6,397 bases of DNA from Myxococcales bacterium (GCA_003159055.1 PMLH01000463.1:1-6397); one strand, 5' to 3'; shown: positions 1 through 5,005, counted from the stretch's first letter. Notes: generated by a model from the letters alone, not told the origin. A program made the numbers and translations.

Positions 1-654
1 GAAGGTGGCGTAGTCGCCGTCGATGGACAGAAGCCCACCTTGATTGCGACGGTCCAGCTCCAAGATGCGGGTCGACACGCGCTGAAGAAACAGCCGGTCG
101 TGCGTGACCGTGACCGTCGCGAACCTCGCTTGCGCGAGCATCTTTTCCAGCCACAAGATGCTTTCCACGTCCAGGTGGTTGGTCGGCTCGTCGAGCAAGA
201 GCAACTCCGGCTCGCGCACCAGCTCGCGCGCCAGGGCCACGCGTTTCTGCCAGCCTCCCGAGAGCCGCTCGACTGGGGTGTCGACGCCAGCCTGCGGCCC
301 CGACAGATCCAAGCGCGAAAACAATTCCTGGGCGCGCGCGTCCAGCTCCCACGCATGCTCACCCTCGTGCGTGCCTGCCGCCCCGGCCAGCACCGCCTCG
401 CGCACGGTTTGACCGGGCCGAAACACCGGCACCTGGGCCACGTAGCCGACGCGCAGCCCCCGGCGCTGGGCCACCTCGCCCTGATCCGCGGAATCGACCC
501 CAGCCAAGATGCGCAACAACGTCGTCTTGCCCGCACCGTTCGGCCCGATCAAGCCAACCCGTTCGCCCTCGGACAAGGTGAAGCAAACGCCCTCGAACAA
601 AGGGCGTGCCGAAAACGATTTTCCAAGATCGCGAACCGTGGCCAGAATCGCCAT
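1..654 (-). CDS. ABC-F family ATP-binding protein (Uup-like), N-terminal part
   Basis: The 218 visible codons form one complete ABC ATPase domain and run off the window edge, so the gene is partial at its 3' end. Visible motifs: Walker A GPNGAGKTT (residues 37-45), Q-loop Gln in YVAQ (about 74), signature LSGGWQ (131-136), Walker B with LLLLDEPTNHLD (151-162) and switch His in THD (about 185). The last residues, IDGDYATF, look like the start of the linker that joins the two ATPase domains of ABC-F proteins. ABC-F proteins are soluble, lack membrane domains and act on ribosomes, and Uup-like members are linked to ribosome rescue and genome maintenance; the exact subfamily cannot be set from half the protein. 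The ATG at 654 gives the family-typical start (MAILATVRDLGKSF). I see no good Shine-Dalgarno; a TTG seven codons upstream is possible but not better. Confidence 0.93.
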   Translation of the reverse strand, partial: MAILATVRDLGKSFSARPLFEGVCFTLSEGERVGLIGPNGAGKTTLLRILAGVDSADQGEVAQRRGLRVGYVAQVPVFRPGQTVREAVLAGAAGTHEGEHAWELDARAQELFSRLDLSGPQAGVDTPVERLSGGWQKRVALARELVREPELLLLDEPTNHLDVESILWLEKMLAQARFATVTVTHDRLFLQRVSTRILELDRRNQGGLLSIDGDYATF

Positions 655-707
655 GCGGCCGGCAGTATGAGGCAATCTCGTCCGTGGCGCCCGGAACTTT
701 CGCCGGA

Positions 708-811
708 GAGGGCACGGAGGAGCCTCACGGCCGCAAAGCAAAGCTCATGCGGTCATGCATCTTCACGGCGGTCTGCGGTTGAGGGCACAGAGCAGACTCA
801 CGGCCGCAACC
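708..811. repeat. Diverged direct repeat, two ~29-bp copies 73 bp apart
   Basis: Copy 1 starts at 708 (GAGGGCACGGAGGAGCCTCA) and copy 2 at 781 (GAGGGCACAGAGCAGACTCA). Both continue into CGGCCGCAA. The copies agree at 26 of 29 positions. They may be an old tandem duplication of about 73 bp whose middle has diverged, or paired binding sites in the upstream region of the ABC-F gene. No function can be assigned. Confidence 0.5.
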
Positions 812-876
812 AAGGGAATAACGCCGGCCACGGCCACGGCCACGACCACGGCCACGGAGACGACTACGACCACCAT
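763..876 (-). CDS. Possible small hydrophobic protein (37 aa), weak candidate
   Basis: An ATG at 876 on the minus strand opens 37 codons and ends in TGA at 763. A GGAG lies 6 nt upstream of the ATG. The predicted peptide has a Val/Ala-rich core (about residues 2-32) containing one Pro and ends NRRPP, so it could form a single membrane-spanning helix with a positively charged end. The main doubt is that residues 2-17 are the direct translation of the GGCCAC hexamer array and would look hydrophobic by accident. It lies 108 bp upstream of the ABC-F gene on the same strand. I regard it as more likely fortuitous than real. Confidence 0.13.
   Translation of the reverse strand: MVVVVVSVAVVVAVAVAGVIPLVAAVSLLCALNRRPP
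826..873. repeat. Tandem hexanucleotide array, eight units of GGCCAC type
   Basis: Eight consecutive 6-bp units are visible: GGCCAC three times, then GACCAC, GGCCAC, GGAGAC, GACTAC and GACCAC. In the plus frames the array reads as a His/Gly/Asp-rich or Thr/Ala-rich stretch, and on the minus strand as Val/Ala. Those peptides follow from the repeat and are not evidence of coding. A shorter array of the same unit in the opposite orientation lies at 3580-3609, on the other side of the putative cassettes. Confidence 0.75.
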
Positions 877-993
877 CCATCGCTCCAACCCGATGCTAGC
901 CCTTGCTTTGGAAAGGGGCCTCTTTCTGGGACCTTTCACGCTTCCGATTCGCTTGTCGCGAGATTGGGATCGTGGCTGCCCTTGGCGTCTTTA

Positions 994-1000
994 GTTAGGC
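994..1000 (+). other. Core recombination site GTTAGGC at the left end of putative cassette 1
   Basis: GTTAGGC matches the integron core GTTRRRY at all seven positions. Integron integrases cut after the G, so TTAGGC would be the first six bases of the cassette. Its exact reverse complement, GCCTAAC, occurs at 2740-2746, where the 3' recombination site of the same cassette should begin. The bases before the G (about 975-993) do not resemble the inner arms of the two attC-like sites further right. The left partner is therefore more likely a secondary site or an unrecognised attI than another attC. Confidence 0.5.
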
Positions 1001-1191
1001 AGCAGCTTGGATCGATCCATTGAAGCGACCGGTTCACAACTGGCAACACCCCTATATTGCTTGTGATGCCCAGTGGCGGGCGTGCTTGGAAGGACGAAGA
1101 CCCGCCGTCCACCAAAGCTTGCGAAAAAAACCACGAGGCGAGATCCTGTAGCTGGAAGCAGAGTTGGACGAAACATTCCTACCTCGACCCC

Positions 1192-1197
1192 AGGAGA
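1192..1197 (+). promoter_or_regulatory. Shine-Dalgarno AGGAGA that sets the DUF262 gene start
   Basis: AGGAGA ends 6 nt before the ATG at 1204. It decides between this start and the in-frame TTG at 1057, which would add 49 residues with no resemblance to the family. Confidence 0.8.
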
Positions 1198-1203
1198 TTG
1201 CTG

Positions 1204-2745
1204 ATGATTGAATCACGACTTGAGCACAACACGATCACGGTCAAGCAACTCATCGAGGACTACAGGGCAGGCCGCATCGTCATCCCCGAGTTTCAGCGTG
1301 AGTACGTGTGGCGCCGAAGCAAGGCCCCTCAGCTTATCGACTCGCTCTATCGAGGATTCCCAATTTCCTCCTTGCTTCTCGGGCACAGCACAGAGGCGAG
1401 TCGAGCGCGTCGCGCAGACCCGCGTCCGCAGCGCAACGGACCGATGAGCTGGCTGATTGATGGGCAGCAGCGCCTGATCACGCTGTCCCGGATAATGGAC
1501 GGCGACGAAATCGATGTGGTCTTCCATCCCGTGGCCGACGAATTTCGCCTTGCGAACGCAGCCACAAGGAATGACCGCAACTGGGTCCGAATCGCCGACC
1601 TGTGGGACGCAGAGACGTTTCGCCGCCTTCGGCGAAACCTCGACGGGGAGAGTAGCTCCGACAAGACCGAATCCCGGTACGAGCGAGTTCGCCGAATTCT
1701 TGACTATGAGGTCCCTCTTGTCCGGATGGCGGACCACAGCTTCGACGACGCCGTAAAGGCATTTTCCAGAATCAATACCCTCGGGGTGCGACTCAAGAAG
1801 GAGGACATCGAGAGTGCCCACGTCGCTGCACGCCATTCTGGGTTCATCGCGGACGAGGTCGCTCCCTTCCTCGATACCCTGCGTCGCCAAGGCTTCACAC
1901 GGCTCAACGTGATGCATCTGTTCCGAGCCTGTGCCTTTGTTGCTCATCCGGATGGCAGGAAGCGCACTCCACTCCATGAACTGGAGAAGGCTCACGTCCT
2001 TGCCGCCTGGGCAAAAACCAAGCGCGCTACCGAGCAGGCAATGGGTCTGGTCCGCAGCGAGTTGGGCCTTGTGAACATGACGATTCTCTGGTCTGGCGCG
2101 TTGCTGGTTCCAATGATTGCTCTCTGCGCGACGGTTCCGGTTCGCGAACGCGACTCGAAGGCGATGGCGGCGTGGCTCGCTCTTGCGGCGCTCGTTCACC
2201 GATACAGTGGGGCCTCCGAGACCGCGCTCGATCAGGATCTGCGAGCGTGTCGATCACCAGATCCCATTGGAGCGCTACTCACAAATTTGCGTCAGGGGCG
2301 ATCCTCGTTGCTCGCAGACACTAACGACTTCTTTGGCTCTCTCGCCGACCGGAGCGGTCTTCTCGCCCTTTACATCGCTTGCATGAACCGCGGGATTCTT
2401 GATTTCTTCACCGGTGGCAAGATCCTTTTGCAAGGCAACGTAGACCGACATCATGTTCTGCCTCGGGCGCAGTTTCCCGAGGAGGATCGTGCTGGTGCAG
2501 ATACAGTTGCGAACATCGCGTTCATCGCCGAAGACGTGAACAAAGCGATTGGGCTGAAGGGACCAGAGGTCTATCTGAAGGACATCAAGGCGAAGGTCCT
2601 CGACAGTCAGTGCGTCCCTCGCAACAAGGATCTGTGGCTGATTGCCAGGTCCGAGGAGTTCTGGCAGGCGCGCCGGCTGCTGCTTGCAGAGTCCTTCAAC
2701 GACTATATTCGCACCGCGTTGCCACAGAGGCAGCTGTCCGCCTAA
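1204..2745 (+). CDS. DUF262 and HNH domain protein (GmrSD-like putative defence nuclease)
   Basis: 513 aa, starting at the ATG behind AGGAGA. The N-terminal DUF262 domain shows IPEFQREYVW (27-36), the DGQQR motif (86-90, in WLIDGQQRLITL) and FSRINTLGVRLKKEDIESA (187-205), the usual order for GmrS-type ParB/Srx-fold domains that bind and hydrolyse NTP. The C-terminal part has an HNH-like module: DRHHVLPRAQF (414-424) with the His pair H416-H417, followed by ANIAFIAEDVNKAIG with N437 and N446. DUF262 proteins with C-terminal HNH (DUF1524-like) modules include the type IV restriction enzyme GmrSD, which cuts glucosylated hydroxymethylcytosine phage DNA, and are common in defence loci. Substrate specificity here is unknown. 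It is the only gene of putative cassette 1, its stop codon lies inside the attC-like site, and its GC is lower than that of the flanking genes. Family call is confident; anti-phage role is inferred. Confidence 0.9.
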   Translation: MIESRLEHNTITVKQLIEDYRAGRIVIPEFQREYVWRRSKAPQLIDSLYRGFPISSLLLGHSTEASRARRADPRPQRNGPMSWLIDGQQRLITLSRIMDGDEIDVVFHPVADEFRLANAATRNDRNWVRIADLWDAETFRRLRRNLDGESSSDKTESRYERVRRILDYEVPLVRMADHSFDDAVKAFSRINTLGVRLKKEDIESAHVAARHSGFIADEVAPFLDTLRRQGFTRLNVMHLFRACAFVAHPDGRKRTPLHELEKAHVLAAWAKTKRATEQAMGLVRSELGLVNMTILWSGALLVPMIALCATVPVRERDSKAMAAWLALAALVHRYSGASETALDQDLRACRSPDPIGALLTNLRQGRSSLLADTNDFFGSLADRSGLLALYIACMNRGILDFFTGGKILLQGNVDRHHVLPRAQFPEEDRAGADTVANIAFIAEDVNKAIGLKGPEVYLKDIKAKVLDSQCVPRNKDLWLIARSEEFWQARRLLLAESFNDYIRTALPQRQLSA

Positions 2746-2785
2746 CCATGCCGTTGCGGCGCCGCTGAGCGGCAAGGCGTTCGAT
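2740..2785 (+). other. attC-like recombination site of cassette 1
   Basis: R'' GCCTAAC (2740-2746) matches RYYYAAC exactly and contains the TAA stop of the DUF262 gene. R' is GTTCGAT (2779-2785). Between them TGCCG (2749-2753) can pair with CGGCA (2770-2774), enclosing a GC-rich loop with the palindrome GCGGCGCCGC (2756-2765) and an alternative hairpin, GCCGC-TGA-GCGGC (2761-2773). The final bases, AGCGGCAAGGCGTT, match AGCGGCGAGGCGTT at the end of the second site (one difference in 14). At 46 bp it is shorter than the usual range of about 57-141 bp, and R' has C where the consensus wants a purine. A simple terminator hairpin is the main alternative, but no T-tract follows. Confidence 0.5.
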
Positions 2786-2797
2786 GGACGACCTAGT

Positions 2798-2814
2798 CTA
2801 AGTCATTGACTTAG
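2798..2814. promoter_or_regulatory. 17-bp palindromic operator upstream of the toxin-antitoxin operon
   Basis: CTAAGTCATTGACTTAG is a perfect 8-bp inverted repeat around one central base. It sits 7 nt before the GTG at 2822. XRE-type antitoxins usually repress their own operon by binding such palindromes, so this is the likely site for the HTH protein encoded at 3130-3420. TTGACT (2806-2811) inside the palindrome could be a -35 box, with TACAGT (2828-2833) as -10 after a 16-bp spacer, so binding would block RNA polymerase directly. The palindrome is seen; the binding protein and promoter assignment are inferred. Confidence 0.65.
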
Positions 2815-2821
2815 TAAGCCC

Positions 2822-3133
2822 GTGAACTACAGTTGGACCGTGAGGGTCGTCTCGGATGCATCCAAGAGCCGCACGAATCGGAAGAAGCATGGCGTCTCGT
2901 TTGACGAAGCGAGCGCCCTGTTCTCCCGTGGAGATGACTACTTGGAGATCTTCGATGATACCCACTCCGATGAAGAGGATCGGTTCATCGCCATCGGACC
3001 TATCAAGAAGGGTCTCATTCTTGTCGTGTACACGGAGCGTGAGGAGGATACGGTTCGCCTCATCAGCGCTCGTTGGGCGACAAAGCGCGAGGCGGAGCAC
3101 TATCGGAGCCACGTCGAAGGAGGGGCGCAATGA
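2822..3133 (+). CDS. brnT: BrnT family type II toxin (predicted ribonuclease)
   Basis: 103 aa from the first in-frame GTG. The sequence follows the BrnT pattern: DASKSRTNRKKHGVSFDEA (12-30), a central DDTHSDEEDRFIAIG (45-59), VVYTER (68-73) and RLISARWATKREAEHY (79-94). BrnT toxins have a RelE-like fold, act as ribonucleases and inhibit translation until bound by their antitoxin. The N-terminus is uncertain: in relatives only about five residues precede the conserved Asp, which fits a GTG at 2840 (starting at VRVVSD) better than 2822, and neither GTG has a clear Shine-Dalgarno. If the promoter is the one suggested under the operator, the mRNA would begin near 2840 and be leaderless. The gene overlaps the antitoxin gene by 4 bp (ATGA), implying coupled translation. 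Confidence 0.85.
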   Translation: MNYSWTVRVVSDASKSRTNRKKHGVSFDEASALFSRGDDYLEIFDDTHSDEEDRFIAIGPIKKGLILVVYTEREEDTVRLISARWATKREAEHYRSHVEGGAQ

Positions 3134-3420
3134 CGGACATTCCTGAACTCACCGAGGAACAACTGGCTCGCGCAATTCCGGCTCGCGTGCGCAAGCGTCT
3201 CGTGGCCGGGCAGATCGAATCCGGTGACGACGTTGCCGCTCTGAGGCGGTTCGTCGGTCTTTCCCAGTCCCAGTTCGCCCAAGCGATGGGCATCAGTGTG
3301 CATACGCTCCGAAACTGGGAACAAGGCCGAAGAAAACCAGAAGGTCCGGCCATCGGCCTCTTGCGAATCGCGGCTCGTCATCCGCGGATGATTCGCGAAA
3401 ACCTCAAATCGGCGGCATGA
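3130..3420 (+). CDS. XRE-family helix-turn-helix antitoxin partner of BrnT
   Basis: 96 aa from the ATG at 3130, which overlaps the toxin stop codon and lies behind a strong AAGGAGGGG (3117-3125). An earlier in-frame ATG at 3073 would bury the start inside the toxin gene. The N-terminal third, with ELTEEQLARAIP (6-17), resembles the toxin-binding leader of antitoxins. Residues 38-85 form a Cro/C1-type HTH, with GLSQSQFAQAMGISVHTLRN (43-62) and EQGRRKPEGPA (64-74), of the kind seen in HigA/NadS-like antitoxins. Classical BrnT partners (BrnA) use a ribbon-helix-helix fold, so this is the BrnT-HTH variant. It should neutralise the toxin and repress the operon, probably through the palindrome at 2798-2814. 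The DNA-binding fold is clear; pairing follows from the overlap. Confidence 0.88.
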   Translation: MTDIPELTEEQLARAIPARVRKRLVAGQIESGDDVAALRRFVGLSQSQFAQAMGISVHTLRNWEQGRRKPEGPAIGLLRIAARHPRMIRENLKSAA

Positions 3421-3433
3421 TCTGTAGCGCGCC

Positions 3434-3498
3434 GTCGAACCAGGCGTTGCTGACTGACGGTCGCTTCGCGCCCGCCACTTAGCGGCGAGGCGTTGACC
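3434..3498 (+). other. attC-like recombination site of cassette 2
   Basis: R'' GTCGAAC (3434-3440) begins 13 nt after the antitoxin stop. GCGTTGCTGA (3444-3453, L''-like) pairs with TTAGCGGCGA (3479-3488, L'-like) over nine positions, three of them G-T. The loop carries a small CGC-TTC-GCG hairpin (3462-3470). R' is GTTGACC (3492-3498). The site is 65 bp, within the normal attC range. Its 3' arm AGCGGCGAGGCGTT matches the end of the cassette 1 site. R'' departs from RYYYAAC by a G at position 4, but this is compensated by the C in the GTTCGAT that opens the same cassette. R' also has C at one purine position. A consensus GTTGGGC 11 bp further on (3503-3509) is an alternative R'. Confidence 0.55.
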
Positions 3499-3633
3499 GC
3501 ACGTTGGGCAGACTCATGACCCTGCCACAAGGTCCCGGTAGCCCAAGATGGAATCACTCGCCCGACTGGCCAACGAAGGGTGGTCGTGGCCGTCCACGTG
3601 GCCGTGGCCGAGCATTTTCACGCCCGCCGTCGT
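3499..3633. other. Short noncoding stretch between cassette 2 and the ABC1 gene
   Basis: No gene is apparent in these 135 bases, where plus-strand cassette genes and the minus-strand ABC1 gene converge. I see GTTGGGC at 3503-3509 and an inverted hexamer array at 3580-3609. There is no clear Rho-independent terminator with a T-tract for either direction. Confidence 0.6.
3580..3609. repeat. Short GTGGCC hexamer array, inverted relative to the array at 826-873
   Basis: Five 6-bp units are visible: GTGGTC, GTGGCC, GTCCAC, GTGGCC, GTGGCC. The flipped middle unit creates the palindrome CCACGTGG at 3594-3601. The unit is the reverse complement of GGCCAC, repeated at 826-873. The two arrays lie on either side of the putative cassette block, just outside it, in what would be one intergenic region if the cassettes were removed. 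Confidence 0.55.
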
Positions 3634-4959
3634 TCAGCCGCTCGCCGACTCCGCCAATTCCTGTTCCAGCTCTTGCCAGTCGAGACGCGCACCGATGCGA
3701 GACAGCACGGCGCAAAGGCCGATGCGGATGCGGAACAGGAAGGCCAGTTTGCCCGGCAGCCGAATGCGCAAGAGGGACTTCTTCATCTTCGCGACCTGGC
3801 GGATCGAGATGGCGTGCTCAGGGGTGACCTTCTGCCGCCCCGCCGCCAGCAACGGCGCATAGAACCCGCGCAGAAGCGAGCGCGTCAGGTCGAAGTCCTG
3901 CGACGGATTGAACATCCCGATCGCGGAGAGCGCCGCTTGCGTGCCGGGCGTGTCGTCGTTCTGAACCGCGCGCGACAGCCGCAACAACCCACGGACCAGC
4001 TCGCGATCGAACGCGCGCACGCAGCCGTGGTCCAAAATCGTCACCCGCCCATCGGCAGAAAACAGCAAATTCCCAGGATGCGGGTCGGCGTTGAACACCC
4101 CGTGACGGTAAAGGCTGCCGACGTAGAACTCGTACAGCGCGCGCGACGCGCGCACGCGCTCGGCCTGAAAAGGCGCGGCGGAGAGGAAGGACTCCAAGCC
4201 GAGCCCGTCGTGCCAGGTTGACGTCAGCACCCGCGGACCGCAGACCTCGGGATGAACAGATGGAATCGTGATGAACGGATGATCGGCGAAAAGCTCGCGA
4301 AAACGCATCTGCCGCCGCGCCTCGAGGGCGTAGTCGCACTCTTCCAGGAATCGATCCTTCGCCTCGGCGAGCGCCTCGTCCAGATTCATGCCGGGGGCGG
4401 TCAGGCGTGCAAACAAGGTCCCGATCGCGACCGCCTTGAGGTCGGCGCGAATCGCCTCTTCCACGCCTGGATGCCGCACTTTCACCGCCACGCGAGTTCC
4501 GTCCTCCAAGACCGAGCGATGCACCTGCCCGACGGATGCACTTGCCACGGGCTGCCTTTCCAAGTGGCCGATCAAGCTGCGGCCGCGCGGTCCGAGATCG
4601 TCCTGGATGGTCTGTAGGACCTCCGGAAAACCGGTCGGCTGCGACATCACCTGCAACACCGAGAGCATCCGTCGTGCCTGGGGATCAAGCGACGGATCGA
4701 CGTACGACAGGATCTGCCCAACCTTCATCGCCACGCCCTTGAGCTCGCCGAAGGATTCGACCAGTCTGCTGAGCGCTTCGGGCGAAAGGTGGCCGAGGCC
4801 CACGTCCCCGCGTCGCAGCTTCCCGGCCAGGACATCGACACCCACCCGCGCCGCCGCGGTCGCGGTCTTCTGCAGACGCGCGAGACTTGACGTGGGAATC
4901 CGTCCGCCTTCTTTGGCGCGAAGTCTATCGACGAGCTGTCTTACCGGATCGTTGGCCAT
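3634..4959 (-). CDS. ABC1/AarF/UbiB family atypical protein kinase-like ATPase
   Basis: 441 aa from the ATG at 4959, behind GGAAGG (4970-4965) at 5-nt spacing; a TTG at 4977 is a weaker alternative. Family motifs appear in order: KVGQ (79-82, the KxGQ motif), the Ala/Ser-rich nucleotide loop ASASVGQVHR (139-148), Lys160 in VAVKVRHP, the ExD-type EECD (206-209), the catalytic segment NADPHPGNLLF (290-300) and the metal-binding DHG (310-312). Most bacterial members have HADPHPGN and DFG. The DHG form is known from other ABC1 branches, so it need not mean inactivity. UbiB/COQ8-type proteins support ubiquinone synthesis or handling through ATPase activity. This protein ends in a short amphipathic tail, and I see no clear C-terminal pair of membrane helices as in E. 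coli UbiB. Substrate unknown. It lies 95 bp after the cyclase gene on the same strand. Confidence 0.9.
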   Translation of the reverse strand: MANDPVRQLVDRLRAKEGGRIPTSSLARLQKTATAAARVGVDVLAGKLRRGDVGLGHLSPEALSRLVESFGELKGVAMKVGQILSYVDPSLDPQARRMLSVLQVMSQPTGFPEVLQTIQDDLGPRGRSLIGHLERQPVASASVGQVHRSVLEDGTRVAVKVRHPGVEEAIRADLKAVAIGTLFARLTAPGMNLDEALAEAKDRFLEECDYALEARRQMRFRELFADHPFITIPSVHPEVCGPRVLTSTWHDGLGLESFLSAAPFQAERVRASRALYEFYVGSLYRHGVFNADPHPGNLLFSADGRVTILDHGCVRAFDRELVRGLLRLSRAVQNDDTPGTQAALSAIGMFNPSQDFDLTRSLLRGFYAPLLAAGRQKVTPEHAISIRQVAKMKKSLLRIRLPGKLAFLFRIRIGLCAVLSRIGARLDWQELEQELAESASG

Positions 4960-5005
4960 GCACACCTTCCAGGGCAAGCCGACTATGTTCCGGGGCCGCT
5001 GTCAA
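4925..5005 (-). CDS. Possible 26-aa leader ORF overlapping the ABC1 gene start
   Basis: The strongest Shine-Dalgarno on this strand, AAGGAGG (5020-5014), lies 8 nt before a TTG at 5005 that opens a 26-codon frame. The frame runs past the ABC1 ATG at 4959 in another register and stops at 4925. The same site cannot serve the ABC1 frame, which meets a TGA at 5004. If translated, the leader could couple to or regulate ABC1 translation. The peptide is basic (ending SGKTARR) and matches nothing I recognise. A chance match to the ribosome-binding consensus is the main alternative. Confidence 0.2.
   Translation of the reverse strand: MTAAPEHSRLALEGVHGQRSGKTARR

Larger units (their letters stand above)
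655..994. other. Intergenic stretch upstream of the ABC-F gene, ending at the putative cassette junction
   Basis: These 340 bases hold no convincing gene. They contain a diverged direct repeat (708-811), a GGCCAC hexamer array (826-873) and a weak minus-strand small ORF (763-876). The promoter of the minus-strand ABC-F gene should lie here, but I could not pick a clear -35/-10 pair. The right edge is the G of GTTAGGC, where the putative integron cassette DNA begins. A possible R''-like CTCCAAC sits at 883-889, but the bases before GTTAGGC do not pair with the region after it, so I do not call an attC on this side. Confidence 0.6.
995..2779 (+). mobile_element. Putative integron gene cassette 1 (DUF262-HNH gene plus attC)
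   Basis: The unit runs from TTAGGC to the G of GTTCGAT: one gene, a 209-bp leader and a 3' hairpin site, with the stop codon TAA lying inside the R'' element GCCTAAC. This is the standard compact cassette layout. The circular form would rejoin G2779 to TTAGGC and so recreate GTTAGGC, the perfect partner of GCCTAAC. The leader holds a 10-bp palindrome, GGATCGATCC, at 1009-1018, and TTCACA (1033-1038) and TATATT (1053-1058) spaced only 14 nt apart, too close for a good sigma-70 promoter. At 1785 bp the unit is longer than most cassettes. No integrase gene is in the window. Confidence 0.58.
2780..3492 (+). mobile_element. Putative integron gene cassette 2 (BrnT-XRE toxin-antitoxin plus attC)
   Basis: This 713-bp unit begins with TTCGAT and ends at the G of GTTGACC. 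It contains an operator-like palindrome, a two-gene toxin-antitoxin operon and a 3' hairpin site. On circularisation its core would be GTTCGAT, which pairs with its own R'' GTCGAAC (3434-3440) at six Watson-Crick positions plus one G-T. Both arms share the same departure from consensus (C in one, G in the other), as expected if they belong to one site. Toxin-antitoxin cassettes are common in large chromosomal integrons, where they are thought to stabilise the array. Confidence 0.55.

Noticed and set aside
883..1000. A third attC ending at GTTAGGC with R'' CTCCAAC at 883-889
   Set aside because: R'' breaks the consensus at its first base, and I could not pair the inner arms, so a preceding cassette is not supported.
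40..1023. Long plus-strand frame with a His/Gly/Asp-rich stretch resembling a metal-binding protein
   Set aside because: Two thirds of it is antisense to the clearly coding ABC-F gene, and the His-rich part is the translation of the GGCCAC hexamer array. Nothing suggests a real start.
1033..1058. TTCACA and TATATT as a sigma-70 promoter for cassette 1
   Set aside because: The spacer is only 14 bp, outside the workable range; noted in the cassette entry but not called.
1057..1203. 49-residue N-terminal extension of the DUF262 protein from a TTG
   Set aside because: No ribosome-binding site, no family-like residues, and a strong AGGAGA directs the start to 1204.
1213..2199. Minus-strand frame of 328 codons across the DUF262 gene
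   Set aside because: It is antisense to a gene with complete family motifs and carries no recognisable domain; long antisense frames are common at this GC content.
2761..2773. GCCGC-TGA-GCGGC as an intrinsic terminator for the DUF262 gene
   Set aside because: The stem is only 5 bp and is followed by AAGGCGTTCGATGG with no T-tract; it fits better as part of the attC-like fold.
3503..3509. GTTGGGC as the R' site closing cassette 2
   Set aside because: It fits the consensus better than GTTGACC at 3492, but the shared arm AGCGGCRAGGCGTT of both sites places R' at 3492. Kept as an alternative only.
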